Assembly: GCA_964487285.1 (NCBI GenBank)
Contig: CAZAPZ010000004.1
Coordinates: forward strand, 1 to 33,090
Length of the DNA: 33,090 nucleotides
Reading direction: 5' to 3'
Source: CAZAPZ01 sp964487285
Lineage (GTDB): Bacteria > Campylobacterota_A > Desulfurellia > JAADFJ01
Positions 16,482 to 27,100 of the stretch are shown in pieces (the first letter of the stretch is position 1; each line of letters begins with the position of its first letter). The notes under the pieces are model-generated. The model was not told the origin of the DNA. It ran no database searches and worked only from the letters and a program-made list of their open reading frames with translations. A program made the translations under genes and the position numbers.

Positions 16482-18537
16482 TGACGAGCTTTTCCGTTAT
16501 AGACTTAGGCACTTCAGCGTAATGATCAAGCTGCATTGTATAAGTACCTCTGCCTTGAGTAGTGGATCTTAAAATTGTAGCATATCCGAACATATCCGAA
16601 AGAGGCACCATTGCATCAATAATCTTTATATTTTTTCTCTCACCTGTTTCTACAATTTGTCCGCGTCTTGAATTAATATCCCCAATCACATCACCGAGGT
16701 AAGCGGCAGGTGTATCTATCTCAACAGACATTACAGGCTCAAGAACAACAGGATTGGCTTTCTTCATGCCATCCTTCAAGGCAATTTTACCCGCCATCTT
16801 AAATGAAAGTTCGGATGAATCAACCTCATGATATGAGCCGTCAAATAAAATAACCTTAAGATCCGTTACGGGATATCCTCCTATAACACCCGAAAGCGCC
16901 GCTTCTCTTACACCTTTTTCCACTGCAGGTATATATTCTTTAGGTATCACTCCGCCAACTATGCGGTTTATAAATTCAAGTCCTTTGCCGCGTTCCTGAG
17001 GTTCAATTTGAATTTTCACATGCCCGTATTGACCATGCCCTCCGGTCTGTCTTATAAATTTACCTTCTTGTACAACAGGTTTTTTCACAGTTTCTCTATA
17101 TGCAACCTGCGGCTTTCCTGTTGTTGCGTTCACATTAAACTCACGTTTCATGCGATCTACAAGTATATCCAAATGCAGTTCACCCATTCCTGAAATAACC
17201 GTCTGATTTGTCTGTTCATCATACTTAACCGTAAATGTCGGATCTTCTTCGGCAAGCCTCAATAGAGCAATGCCCATCTTCTCCTGATCCGCCTTTGTAG
17301 CCGGTTCTATAGCCATACTTATTACAGGATCGGGAAATTCCATCCTTTCTAAGATTATGGGATGATCATGATCGCACAACGTACTTCCGGTGCTGCTATA
17401 TTTTAAGCCGACAATTGCACAAATATCTCCTGCCGAAGCATATGGAATATCCTTCCTCTTATTAGAAGTCATATGCAATATTCTTCCTATTCTCTCTTTC
17501 TTTCCATTCTCAGGATTATATGTATAAGAACCTGCTTCAAGTTTTCCGGAATAAGTTCTAAAAAATGATAATTTTCCAACATACGGATCCGTCATAACCT
17601 TGAATACAAGTCCGCATAAAGGTTCATCAACATCGGCTTTTCTTGTTAAAATCTTATTTTCATTATTAGGCAAAGTTCCTTTAACGGCCGGTATGTCAAG
17701 CGGAGAAGGCAGATAACGCACAACTGCATCAAGCAGAGGTTGAACGCCCCTGTTTTTGAAAGCACTGCCGCACAATATGGGAACAAATTTAAGATCTATC
17801 GTCCCATTTCTTATTGCGCCGTATATTCTCTCATTAGAAATTTCCTTTCCCGAAAGGTAATCTTCCATCATATCGTCATCAAAATCGGATAATTTTTCTA
17901 CAAGTTCTATTCTTCGTTTTTCTACCTCATCTTTCAAATCACCCGGAATATCTACCATCCTGAATTCAGCACCCAGTATATCGGAATCCCAAATCAATGC
18001 TCGCTTTTCTATTAGATCTACCACTCCTTTAAAACTATCTTCATTTCCTATGGGAATCTGTACCACCAACGGAACCGCATCAAGTTTCTCTTTAATATCC
18101 TCAACAACAGTAAAAAAATCCGCCCCAACTCTATCCATCTTATTTACAAAAGCTATTCTCGGAACATTGTATCTATCGCACTGGCGCCATACAGTCTCGG
18201 ATTGAGGTTCGACACCGTCAACTGCAGTAAAAACACCAATTGCTCCGTCAAGAACTCTGAGCGATCTTTCAACCTCGACGGTAAAATCAACATGTCCCGG
18301 CGTATCAATAAGGTTTATCTTATGATCCTTCCATGAACATGTTATTGCCGCGGATGTTATAGTAATACCGCGTTCTCTTTCTTGATCCATCCAATCGGTA
18401 GCAGTATTACCTTCATCGACATTTCCAATTTTATACGTTGCACCTGTGTAATATAAAATACGCTCAGTTGTAGTCGTTTTACCGGCGTCAATATGCGCAA
18501 CAATACCTATATTTCTCAAATTCCCTAAGTCTGACAT
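16474..18537 (-). CDS. fusA: Elongation factor G
   Basis: Translocase GTPase that moves mRNA and tRNAs after peptide transfer. 687 residues, usual length, five domains. G1 AHIDAGKT at 14-21, switch/G2 region RGITITSAA, G3 DTPGH at 78-82 and G4 NKMD at 132-135. Domain IV and V segments are intact (GHGQYGHVKIQIEP, RRGQIVETGERKN, FGYATILRSTTQGRGTYTM). ATG start with an SD in the 8-nt gap after rpsG. It ends AGC AAC TAA; the last 8 bases also occur upstream of the distal tuf, evidence that this locus was the donor. Confidence 0.99.
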   Translation of the reverse strand: MSDLGNLRNIGIVAHIDAGKTTTTERILYYTGATYKIGNVDEGNTATDWMDQERERGITITSAAITCSWKDHKINLIDTPGHVDFTVEVERSLRVLDGAIGVFTAVDGVEPQSETVWRQCDRYNVPRIAFVNKMDRVGADFFTVVEDIKEKLDAVPLVVQIPIGNEDSFKGVVDLIEKRALIWDSDILGAEFRMVDIPGDLKDEVEKRRIELVEKLSDFDDDMMEDYLSGKEISNERIYGAIRNGTIDLKFVPILCGSAFKNRGVQPLLDAVVRYLPSPLDIPAVKGTLPNNENKILTRKADVDEPLCGLVFKVMTDPYVGKLSFFRTYSGKLEAGSYTYNPENGKKERIGRILHMTSNKRKDIPYASAGDICAIVGLKYSSTGSTLCDHDHPIILERMEFPDPVISMAIEPATKADQEKMGIALLRLAEEDPTFTVKYDEQTNQTVISGMGELHLDILVDRMKREFNVNATTGKPQVAYRETVKKPVVQEGKFIRQTGGHGQYGHVKIQIEPQERGKGLEFINRIVGGVIPKEYIPAVEKGVREAALSGVIGGYPVTDLKVILFDGSYHEVDSSELSFKMAGKIALKDGMKKANPVVLEPVMSVEIDTPAAYLGDVIGDINSRRGQIVETGERKNIKIIDAMVPLSDMFGYATILRSTTQGRGTYTMQLDHYAEVPKSITEKLVSN

Positions 18538-18545
18538 TATTTATT

Positions 18546-19016
18546 TTACCACCTATAATGAGCAAATGCCCTATTGGCTTCTGCCATTCTATGTACATCC
18601 TCTCGTTTCTTCACGGATTTAGATCTTTTTTCGGCAGATTCCATAATCTCACCGGCAATTTTATTAGATATACCATGCTCATTTCTTGCCCTCAGGTATG
18701 AAACAAGCCATCTTATTGCAAGGCTGTTCTGACGACGTAGCGGTACTTCTATAGGGACCTGATATGTAGCTCCCCCAACACGCCTTGGTCTAACTTCCAT
18801 TTTTGGCTTTATATTATCTATGGCTTCTGTAAGTACTTCTATAAACTCTTTGCCTGTTTTTTCTTCTACGATCTTGGCAGCTTTATAAAACGCGCCCCTT
18901 GCAACGCTTCCTTTACCGTCCAACATCAACCCATTTATTATCTTACTTACCAATACACTATTATACTGCTTATCAGCTTTTATCTTTCTCTTAAATGCTC
19001 TTCTTCTTCTTGACAT
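18546..19016 (-). CDS. rpsG: Ribosomal protein S7
   Basis: Primary 16S rRNA-binding protein that nucleates assembly of the 30S head and contacts E-site tRNA. 156 residues, the standard short form. It opens MSRRRRAFKRKIKADKQY and carries the conserved segments GGATYQVPIEV and RWLVSYLRARNEH. ATG start with SD AGAGGTTAC-type sequence. It lies 8 nt upstream of fusA. Confidence 0.98.
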   Translation of the reverse strand: MSRRRRAFKRKIKADKQYNSVLVSKIINGLMLDGKGSVARGAFYKAAKIVEEKTGKEFIEVLTEAIDNIKPKMEVRPRRVGGATYQVPIEVPLRRQNSLAIRWLVSYLRARNEHGISNKIAGEIMESAEKRSKSVKKREDVHRMAEANRAFAHYRW

Positions 19017-19031
19017 AGTAACCTCTAATCG

Positions 19032-19406
19032 CTAATTCTTGCTAACTTTTGTGCCGTACTTTGAACGACCGTTCTTTCTTGTGTCAATACCCGCCGTATC
19101 AAGTGTACCTCTAATAATATGATATCTTACGCCCGGCAAATCTTTGACGCGGCCGCCTCTTACCAAAACTATAGAATGTTCCTGCAGGTTATGTCCTTCG
19201 CCAGGAATATATCCGATAACTTCAAACCCGCTTGTAAGTTTGATTTTTGCCACCTTTCTCAATGCAGAGTTAGGCTTTTTAGGCGTAGTCGTATATACAC
19301 GAGTGCAAACACCTCTTCTCTGCGGCGAGCCTGCTAAAGCAGGTGTATTGCTTTTTTTTACCAATCTTTTTCTTCCTTTCCTAATCAACTGATTAATGGT
19401 CGGCAC
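19032..19406 (-). CDS. rpsL: Ribosomal protein S12
   Basis: 30S decoding-centre protein. 124 residues starting at GTG (19406), which gives the family N-terminus MPTINQLIRKGR and has SD GGAGG 6 nt before; a TTG seven codons upstream would swallow the SD. The streptomycin loop reads TTTPKKPNSALRK and the second loop GGRVKDLPGVRYH, both the usual sensitive forms. First gene after the str promoter; rpsG follows after 15 nt, too short for the S7 regulatory site known in E. coli. Confidence 0.98.
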   Translation of the reverse strand: MPTINQLIRKGRKRLVKKSNTPALAGSPQRRGVCTRVYTTTPKKPNSALRKVAKIKLTSGFEVIGYIPGEGHNLQEHSIVLVRGGRVKDLPGVRYHIIRGTLDTAGIDTRKNGRSKYGTKVSKN

Positions 19407-19436
19407 TATTTCCTCCAAATTTTTCAAACAAAGGGC

Positions 19437-19465
19437 ACTTTACAATAGAATCCGCACATTGTCAA
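19437..19465 (-). promoter_or_regulatory. Sigma-70-type promoter of the str cluster
   Basis: On the minus strand a perfect -35 box TTGACA (19460-19465), a 17-bp spacer and a -10 box TAAAGT (19437-19442, four of six consensus bases). Transcription would begin near 19430, giving a leader of about 24 nt before the rpsL GTG with SD GGAGG. It lies in the 171-bp rpoC-rpsL gap, the expected place for the str promoter, and could drive everything down to lspA. Confidence 0.75.
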
Positions 19466-19577
19466 GTGCAAATCGTCGATAACTATGTGATGCAGCAATA
19501 AATATCTAAAGTTACAAGCGTAAATACGATATTTATCTTTTTTCTATGCACTCACTATCCACCAATCTACTATCTAT

Positions 19578-22500
19578 TTAGATTTCTCGTTTAATTTCTA
19601 TGTTACTTAAATGTTTCTGCCCGGTACCTGTAGGTATCAGTCTTCCAACTATAACATTCTCCTTGAGTCCTTCAAGGTTGTCTTCGGCGGCTCTGATACT
19701 TGCGTCGGTTAAAATACGTTTTGTTTCCTGAAATGATGCAGCAGAAATAAAACTATCCGTTGCCAGCGATGCTTTTGTAATTCCAAGAAATAGTATTCTC
19801 GCCAATGCCGGCTCTTTGCCGTCTGCCACAAGTTTTCTATTTATCTGCTCAAACTTATATCTATTCACAACCTCGCCTTGTATTAATTCGCTTTCACCGG
19901 ATTGCTCAACGCTAACCCATTTAAGCATCTGCCTTACAATTATTTCAAAATGTTTATCATTTATATTAACACCCTGCATCTTATATACTTGCTGGACCTC
20001 TCCCACAAGATGCTGGGCAAGCTGCTTTTCTCCAAGAACAGCCAATATATCCGAAGGATTAATAAACCCGTCAGTCATAGGTTCACCTGCTTTTACATGA
20101 TCGGTAGGATAAACCTGCATACTTTTATTTTTAGCCACTAAATATTCTTTTTTTATGCCGCCTGCACTTGTAACATACACGCTTCTTTTTCCTTTAATAT
20201 CTTTACCATAACTCACCTCACCGGTGATTTCCGAAATGGTAGCAGGCATCTTTGGCGATTTTGCTTCGAAAATTTCAACAACTCTGGGCAATCCTCCGGT
20301 TATATCCGTTGTTTTCACGGTTTTCTTCGGAATCATACCTAAGATATCTCCTGCCAGAACATGGTCATCGATTTTTCTCGACAATATAGTTTTCGGCGGC
20401 AGAAAATATTCCGTACTCCCAAGTTCATTTTTTACAACCGTTCTCGGAACTAGATTGCTATCAGTCGATTCAACAATTGTTCTGCTTTTTAACCCTGTAA
20501 TATGATCAAGTTCATCCTTTAAAGTTTTATCCAAAATAACATCTTTATAATCTACCGCACCATTCTGATCTGATAGTATGTACGATAAATATGCATCCCA
20601 ATCCGATAGAATGACTGATGTTTCATACATACTTTTATCATCCATAAACTTCTTAAGCTTTGACGGATCATCTTTTCCGGCCAGCAATGTTCCTTTCTCG
20701 ACTTGAGCTCCGTCTTTTACATAAAGCTTTGAACCGACAGGCACATAATATCTGCCTACAAATTCTTCATCTGCAGCAACTATATAAATATGAGTACCAT
20801 ACCGAGTCACAATATCAACCGTCTCAGCGGATCTAACCATTGTTTCTCCATCCAATATCCATATTTCTGCCCGACCCGCCTTGGAAGCCTTCACAAATCT
20901 GGTAAGCGCATCACCGTCATTTACATAGATCTTTGCACCGTAAGGTATTTTATTAGGTACATCCCAGACTTCAAGAACTCTTTCAACAAGTACTGTATTA
21001 TCCGCCACTACAGTTGGTTTATCTACCAACAACCTTATTTTTCCTACCGCAGTATCTCCTCCATGCGCCATGTCGGACTTATTGAGCAGGTTGGATTTTG
21101 GAATCTTATATTCATGCCCATTAATTATATATGTAACGGCTTTAAACTCTTCCTTGATTTGAAGATCTCCTGCTGAAAGCGAAACTATAAACGGTTCGGT
21201 GATATAAAGTGCCGAATCACGCCGTGAAAGAACAACATTATCGCCATTTGAATTGACCGCCGTCTTAATATTATAAAATCGAATAAACCCGGCTCTATTT
21301 GTGTTTGCCATCATTTTTTCATCTTCTGTGCGTGCGGCCCCCCCGCCATGGAATGTTCTCAAAGTAAGCTGCGTTCCCGGTTCACCTATTGATTGAGCTG
21401 CCAGAATACCAACCGGTGTTCCAATACCTGCAATTTCGCCGCTGGAAAGATCCTCGCCATAGCATTTAGCGCATATACCATTATCCGCCCTGCATGTGAG
21501 TGCAGATCTTATCTTTATTTTATTAATGCCAAGATCTAATATTTTTCTTGCTATCTGCTTTGTTATAAGAGTACCGGCATCTACAAAAACCTCTTTATTA
21601 AACGGATTAACGATATTTTCTGCAGCGACACGTCCTAAAACACGCTCGTACATATTTTCAACAACCGTTCCTGCAACAACAATTGGACTTACTTCTATTC
21701 CATTTGTAGTTTCGCAGTCCTCTTCTTTAATAATAACATTCTGAGTAACATCAACCAATTTCCTCGTAAGGTAACCTGCATTTGAAGTTTTTAGCGCAGT
21801 ATCGGACAAACCTTTTCTAGCTCCATGTGAAGATGTGAAATATTCAAGTACATTCATCCCTTCACGCAGATTAGATTTTATAGGAAGTTCAACAATATCA
21901 CCTGACGGCTTAATCATAAGTCCTCTGACACCTGACATCTGGCGGATTTGCTCTTCACTGCCTCTGGCCCCCGAATCTTTCATCATAAATACAGGATTAA
22001 AACCATCCTGACTGCTGCCAAGACTCATAATTGTTTTATTACTGATTTTGGCAGTAGTGCTGCTCCATATATCTATGACTTTATTGTATCTTTCCCTATC
22101 GGTTAAAAGACCTTCCCTATATTGCGAAACAATTTCATCAACCTCTTTCTGCGAAGCATCAAGAATAGCACTCTTCTCTTTCGGAATAATCATATCTTTG
22201 ATAGATATGGAAGTTCCTGACAAAGTTGCCATTTCAAATCCAAGCGTTTTAATTCCATCAATAAATCGTACTGTTTCAAAGTTTCCGTATTTATCATTTA
22301 CTTCATCTGCAATTGAAGCAATATCCGACTTTCTTATGAGTATGTTAACTGATGAAAAAGGATAATCTTTCGGAAGCAATTCGGAAACAAGAAGTCTGCC
22401 GGTTGTAGTCTTAAATATCTTACCATCCATCCTGACTCTTATCGCAGCATTAACAGCAATCTCCGATGCATGATACCATTTCAAAGCTTCATTCTTGCTA

Positions 22501-24077
22501 GCGAATACCATCCCTTCACCTTTTGCTTTGGGAAAGGGTTTCGTAATATAATATATTCCAAGAACCATGTCTTGAGACGGCTTTGAAACTATTTCTCCGT
22601 TAGCCGGCGAAACAATATTGTTATGAGCAAGCATCAAGACTATTCCTTCTGCTTGAGCCTCGTTAGATAAAGGCAGATGAACAGCCATTTGGTCGCCGTC
22701 AAAGTCAGCGTTAAAGGCCGGGCATGCCAAGGGATGCAGGTGAATAGCTTTATCATTGGTCAATACAGGGAAATAGCCTTGTATTGAAAGTCTGTGAAGC
22801 GTAGGAGCTCTATTTAAAAAGACAGGATGTTCTTTTACGACTGTCTCAAGTATCTCCCATACATGGTCTTCCCGCCGGTCAACCTGATGCTTGGCAGATC
22901 TTAATGTTGACGCATATCCTTCTTCTTCAAGAACATGGTAAACAAACGGTCTATATATTTCCAGTGCCATCTCTCTCGGTAATCCGCACTGATCAAATGA
23001 CAACTCAGGACCTGCAACAATAACGGATCTTCCTGAATAGTCCACTCTCTTACCAAGTAAGTTTCTTCTAAATCTACCTTGTTTACCCTTTAGATTGTCA
23101 CTTAAAGATTTTAACGGCAGCCTATTTGAACGCCTGACTACCTGTCTTCTTCTTCCGTTATCAAAAAGAGAATCAACGGCCTCCTGCAGCATCCTCTCTT
23201 CATTCCTAAGAATTATTGTAGGAGCTTTAAGCTCTATGAGTTTTTTGAGTCTATTGTTTCTATTTATAACACGCCTATACAGATCGTTGAGATCTGACGA
23301 CGCAAACCTTCCACCCTCCAGCGACACCAAAGGTCTTAGATCGGGCGGAATAACGGGCAGCACATCAAGCACCATCCATTCGGGACGATTATCGGATCTT
23401 ATAAAATATTCAACAATCTTCAATCGTCTCGCAATTTTCTTTTTTGTAGCTACTGATTTCGTAGCGTTCTGAGCAATTAAAAGCTCTTTTTTTAAAGCTT
23501 CAAAATCCATATTAGCAAGAATTTTTTGAATAGATTTAGCTCCCATATCAGCTTTGAAATTGGTTCCATACTCTTCTTTTAAACTCTCATAATCAGATTC
23601 GGCAATAAGATTGCCTACCGACAGTTCTTGAATCTTACTGCTTGTCACAACATACGCCTGATAATAAATAATCTTTTCCAGATCTTTCGCCTTTATACCT
23701 GTAAGAATAGCAACAATACTCGGTATGCTTTTTAAATACCATATGTGTGCTATAGGCACTGCAAGATCTATATGCCCCATTCTTTGCCTTCTTGATCTTG
23801 CCTCCGTTATCTCAACACCGCACCGTTCGCACCTTGTCCCTCTAAATTTCATACCTTTATATTTTCCGCACAAACATTCATAGTCTTTAACAGGTCCAAA
23901 TATTTTTGAGCAGAAAAGACCGTTGGGTTCCGGTTTTAATGTCCTGTAATTAATAGTTTCAGCTTTTGTGACTTCTCCATGACTCCAGCTTCTTATATCA
24001 TCAGGTGACGCTATTTTTATTCTTATTACATCAAAATCGTTCGATGTTTTAGGTTTAGCTTTTAATATTGTATACAT
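19578..24077 (-). CDS. rpoC: RNA polymerase subunit beta' (long form)
   Basis: Catalytic subunit of RNA polymerase. 1,499 residues against 1,407 in E. coli. N-terminal zinc ribbon C68/C70/C83/C86; catalytic NADFDGDQM at 456-464, with Mg-binding D458, D460 and D462; second zinc site C788/C862/C869/C872; trigger-loop segment GEPGTQLTLRTFHGGG ending near 913. Between about 917 and 1255 lies an SI3-type insertion, roughly 340 residues versus about 190 in E. coli; the sequence then resumes with DITGGLPRVVEIFEA. ATG start with SD GAGGAG. It ends 171 bp before rpsL; no terminator is evident in between. Confidence 0.99.
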   Translation of the reverse strand: MYTILKAKPKTSNDFDVIRIKIASPDDIRSWSHGEVTKAETINYRTLKPEPNGLFCSKIFGPVKDYECLCGKYKGMKFRGTRCERCGVEITEARSRRQRMGHIDLAVPIAHIWYLKSIPSIVAILTGIKAKDLEKIIYYQAYVVTSSKIQELSVGNLIAESDYESLKEEYGTNFKADMGAKSIQKILANMDFEALKKELLIAQNATKSVATKKKIARRLKIVEYFIRSDNRPEWMVLDVLPVIPPDLRPLVSLEGGRFASSDLNDLYRRVINRNNRLKKLIELKAPTIILRNEERMLQEAVDSLFDNGRRRQVVRRSNRLPLKSLSDNLKGKQGRFRRNLLGKRVDYSGRSVIVAGPELSFDQCGLPREMALEIYRPFVYHVLEEEGYASTLRSAKHQVDRREDHVWEILETVVKEHPVFLNRAPTLHRLSIQGYFPVLTNDKAIHLHPLACPAFNADFDGDQMAVHLPLSNEAQAEGIVLMLAHNNIVSPANGEIVSKPSQDMVLGIYYITKPFPKAKGEGMVFASKNEALKWYHASEIAVNAAIRVRMDGKIFKTTTGRLLVSELLPKDYPFSSVNILIRKSDIASIADEVNDKYGNFETVRFIDGIKTLGFEMATLSGTSISIKDMIIPKEKSAILDASQKEVDEIVSQYREGLLTDRERYNKVIDIWSSTTAKISNKTIMSLGSSQDGFNPVFMMKDSGARGSEEQIRQMSGVRGLMIKPSGDIVELPIKSNLREGMNVLEYFTSSHGARKGLSDTALKTSNAGYLTRKLVDVTQNVIIKEEDCETTNGIEVSPIVVAGTVVENMYERVLGRVAAENIVNPFNKEVFVDAGTLITKQIARKILDLGINKIKIRSALTCRADNGICAKCYGEDLSSGEIAGIGTPVGILAAQSIGEPGTQLTLRTFHGGGAARTEDEKMMANTNRAGFIRFYNIKTAVNSNGDNVVLSRRDSALYITEPFIVSLSAGDLQIKEEFKAVTYIINGHEYKIPKSNLLNKSDMAHGGDTAVGKIRLLVDKPTVVADNTVLVERVLEVWDVPNKIPYGAKIYVNDGDALTRFVKASKAGRAEIWILDGETMVRSAETVDIVTRYGTHIYIVAADEEFVGRYYVPVGSKLYVKDGAQVEKGTLLAGKDDPSKLKKFMDDKSMYETSVILSDWDAYLSYILSDQNGAVDYKDVILDKTLKDELDHITGLKSRTIVESTDSNLVPRTVVKNELGSTEYFLPPKTILSRKIDDHVLAGDILGMIPKKTVKTTDITGGLPRVVEIFEAKSPKMPATISEITGEVSYGKDIKGKRSVYVTSAGGIKKEYLVAKNKSMQVYPTDHVKAGEPMTDGFINPSDILAVLGEKQLAQHLVGEVQQVYKMQGVNINDKHFEIIVRQMLKWVSVEQSGESELIQGEVVNRYKFEQINRKLVADGKEPALARILFLGITKASLATDSFISAASFQETKRILTDASIRAAEDNLEGLKENVIVGRLIPTGTGQKHLSNIEIKREI

Positions 24078-24106
24078 AGTTTCTCCTCTATAGCTTTCAA
24101 TATAAT

Positions 24107-27100
24107 CTACTTGGTTTCCTTCAAAAGTTCGATTGAAAGCCCCAAACTCTGAAGCTCTTTGACAAGTACATTAAAGGATTCCGGTATTCCTCCGAGAGGA
24201 ACCGGCCTGCCTTTAACAATTGCCTCATAAGCCTTGCTTCTTCCTTCTATATCATCTGACTTAAGTGTTAAAACTTCCCAAAGATTATATGCAGCACCAT
24301 ATCCTTCAAGAGCCCATACCTCCATCTCCCCGAAGCGCTGTCCGCCAAACTGAGCTTTGCCTCCAAGAGGCTGCTGCGTTACAAGAGAATACGGACCCAC
24401 GGATCTGGCATGAACTTTGTCTTCTACCATGTGATTGAGCTTAAGGATATGCATAGCTCCGACCATTACTTTCATATCAAACGGCTCGCCCGTCAAGCCG
24501 TCATATAGAGTATATCTTCCGCCACTCGGAATTCCTGCTGCTTTCATAATTTCGTCTATATCATTTTCGGTGGCACTTTCAAACGCTTCAGTTGCCATAA
24601 AAGCACCGTCACGCCAATCGTCAGCATACATCAAGAGTTTCTCATCAGATAACGAATTAACAAATTTCTCTGTATCCGCATCATGGAAAGGAACTGCACT
24701 TAGCATTATTTTGCGCAGATTAGAAATATTGTACTGTTTTAACGCATTGTCAATTAATTTACCGATGCCTTTAGCGGCAATTCCGAGATGGGCTTCAAGT
24801 ATCTGGCCTGCATTCATTCTGCTTGGCACTCCAAGAGGATTAAGAACAATATCTACGGGTTTTCCATCTTCCATAAATGGAAGATCTTCCAACGGCAGTA
24901 TTTTAGATACAACACCTTTGTTGCCATGCCGTCCCGCGAGCTTATCTCCTACCTCAAGATGTCTTTTTATAGCAAGAGTTATCTTAGCTATTCTAAGAAC
25001 ACCCGTTGCAAGATCCTCTGTGTTGCTAATTGCAGAACTGTTTCTCTCATAAGTAGCTTCAGCATTAGAAATCAGCTTGTTATAATACGAAATTATCGAC
25101 TTAACCTTTTTATTAACAGAATCATCGGAAGTTGATATATGACATAACTTGTAATAAGTTAAACCGCTAATTTTATCTTTCTCAATTATTTCATTTGCCT
25201 CTACCAATAAAGTGCTCTTATCATGAATGGAATTGATCGTCGTGGAACCATTGAGCGCAGACAGTAAAGAGATAGAAGCAAGATGATGAAGAATTTCACT
25301 CTTTTTATCAAGAAGTTCGCTCTCCCTTCCTTTTTCATATTTTTCAAGTTCGAGCCTTTTATCACCTTTTTCAACACCTCGTCTGACAAAAACTTTCACG
25401 TCGGTAACAATGCCTCTTATACCCGGCGGAACTTTCAGTGATGAATCTGAAACATTTTTAGCCTTTTCCCCAAAAATAGCCTGAAAGAGCTTCTCTTCGG
25501 GGGAATAGTTTGTAGCAACCTTAGGTGTTACTTTTCCTACCAATATATCACCTGGCTTGACATACGCTCCAACGCGAATGATTCCGCTTTCATCGAGATT
25601 GTTTAATATCTCTTTAGAATTATTGGGAACATCCGCCGTAAACTCTTCCGGCCCGAGTTTCGTATCACGCTCTACGCACTCAAATGTTTCCATATGAACA
25701 GAGCTTAGTAGATCTTCTTTCACCACTCTTTCTGATATTGTTATTGCATCTTCGTAGTTATACCCTCTCCACGGCATAAAAGCTACTGTAAGATCATGAC
25801 CTAACGCCAATTCCCCTTTATTTGTAGAAGGACCATCCGCTATAGCCTGTCCCTTCTTTACAAAATCATTTTTATTTACTATGGGTATGTTGACAAATGC
25901 TGTATTTTGATTAGTTTTCATATATTGATTAAGCCTATATACATCAATATCAAATATATCTGATGTTTCATCAGCTGCTATCTCTATAATGATTGTGGTA
26001 GAATCAACATATACAATCTTTCCGTCATGCTTTGCAAGAATCATTCTTCCCGAATTTTTGGCTACAATTTCTTCCATTCCAGTTCCAACGGCACAGCTTT
26101 TGGGTTTAACCAAAGGGACTGCCTGCCGCTGCATATTAGAACCCATTAAAGCCCTGTTTGCATCATCGTGTTCAACAAAAGGTATGCATGATGCGCTCAC
26201 TCCAAGAAGTTGCCTCGGACTTATATCCATATAATCAATTTTTTCAGGTGCAGACATTATTATGTCATCGCCGCGTCTTGCTTCCGACTTTTCTGCAATC
26301 TTGCCATCTTTGCCTATTAAAGCTTTTGCCGTGCAGATTATTTTATCATGTTCATCATCAAAAGTAAGATACTCAATTTCACCTGTCAAAACTCCGTTCA
26401 ATACTTTTTTATACGGCGTTTCAACGAAACCATATTTATCCACCCTCGCATAGTTGGCAAGAGAGACAATAAGACCAATATTCGGGCCTTCGGGAGTCTC
26501 AATAAGACATATTCTGCCATAATGGCTCGGGTTAACATCCCTTACCTCAAAACCCGCTCGTTCTCTCGTCAGACCACCGGCTCCAAGAGAAGAAATCCTT
26601 CTCTTGTGGCTCACCTCTGCAAGAGGATTTATCTGATCTAAAAACTGTGAGAGTTGATTACTTTCAAAAAAGGACCTGAAGACAGAAGCAAAAATATTTG
26701 CATTCACCAGCATCAAAGGGGAAACATTCTCCGTTTCAAGAAAACCCATTTTATCCTTTATCCCTTTTTGCATCGATAGCATTGACGACTTAATTTGAGC
26801 ACCAAGCATTTCGCCTATTCTTCTTATTCGTCTATTCGACAAGCTGTCTATATCGTCCAAGAATCCTTTCCCGTTAATAAGCAAATCCAGATATTCTATT
26901 ATTTTTATAATATCATCCTTTATAACATGGGTGCTATCTGCATCTTTAATTCCCAGCCGTTTATTGATTTTCACACGTCCGTAAACAGATAAATCGTATG
27001 ATGGACCCTCAAAAAACAGATTATTAATAAACTCTTTTGATTCAAGTGTAGATGCAGGTTCACCAGGACGTTGGTTGTGATATATATATAAACTCGCCAA

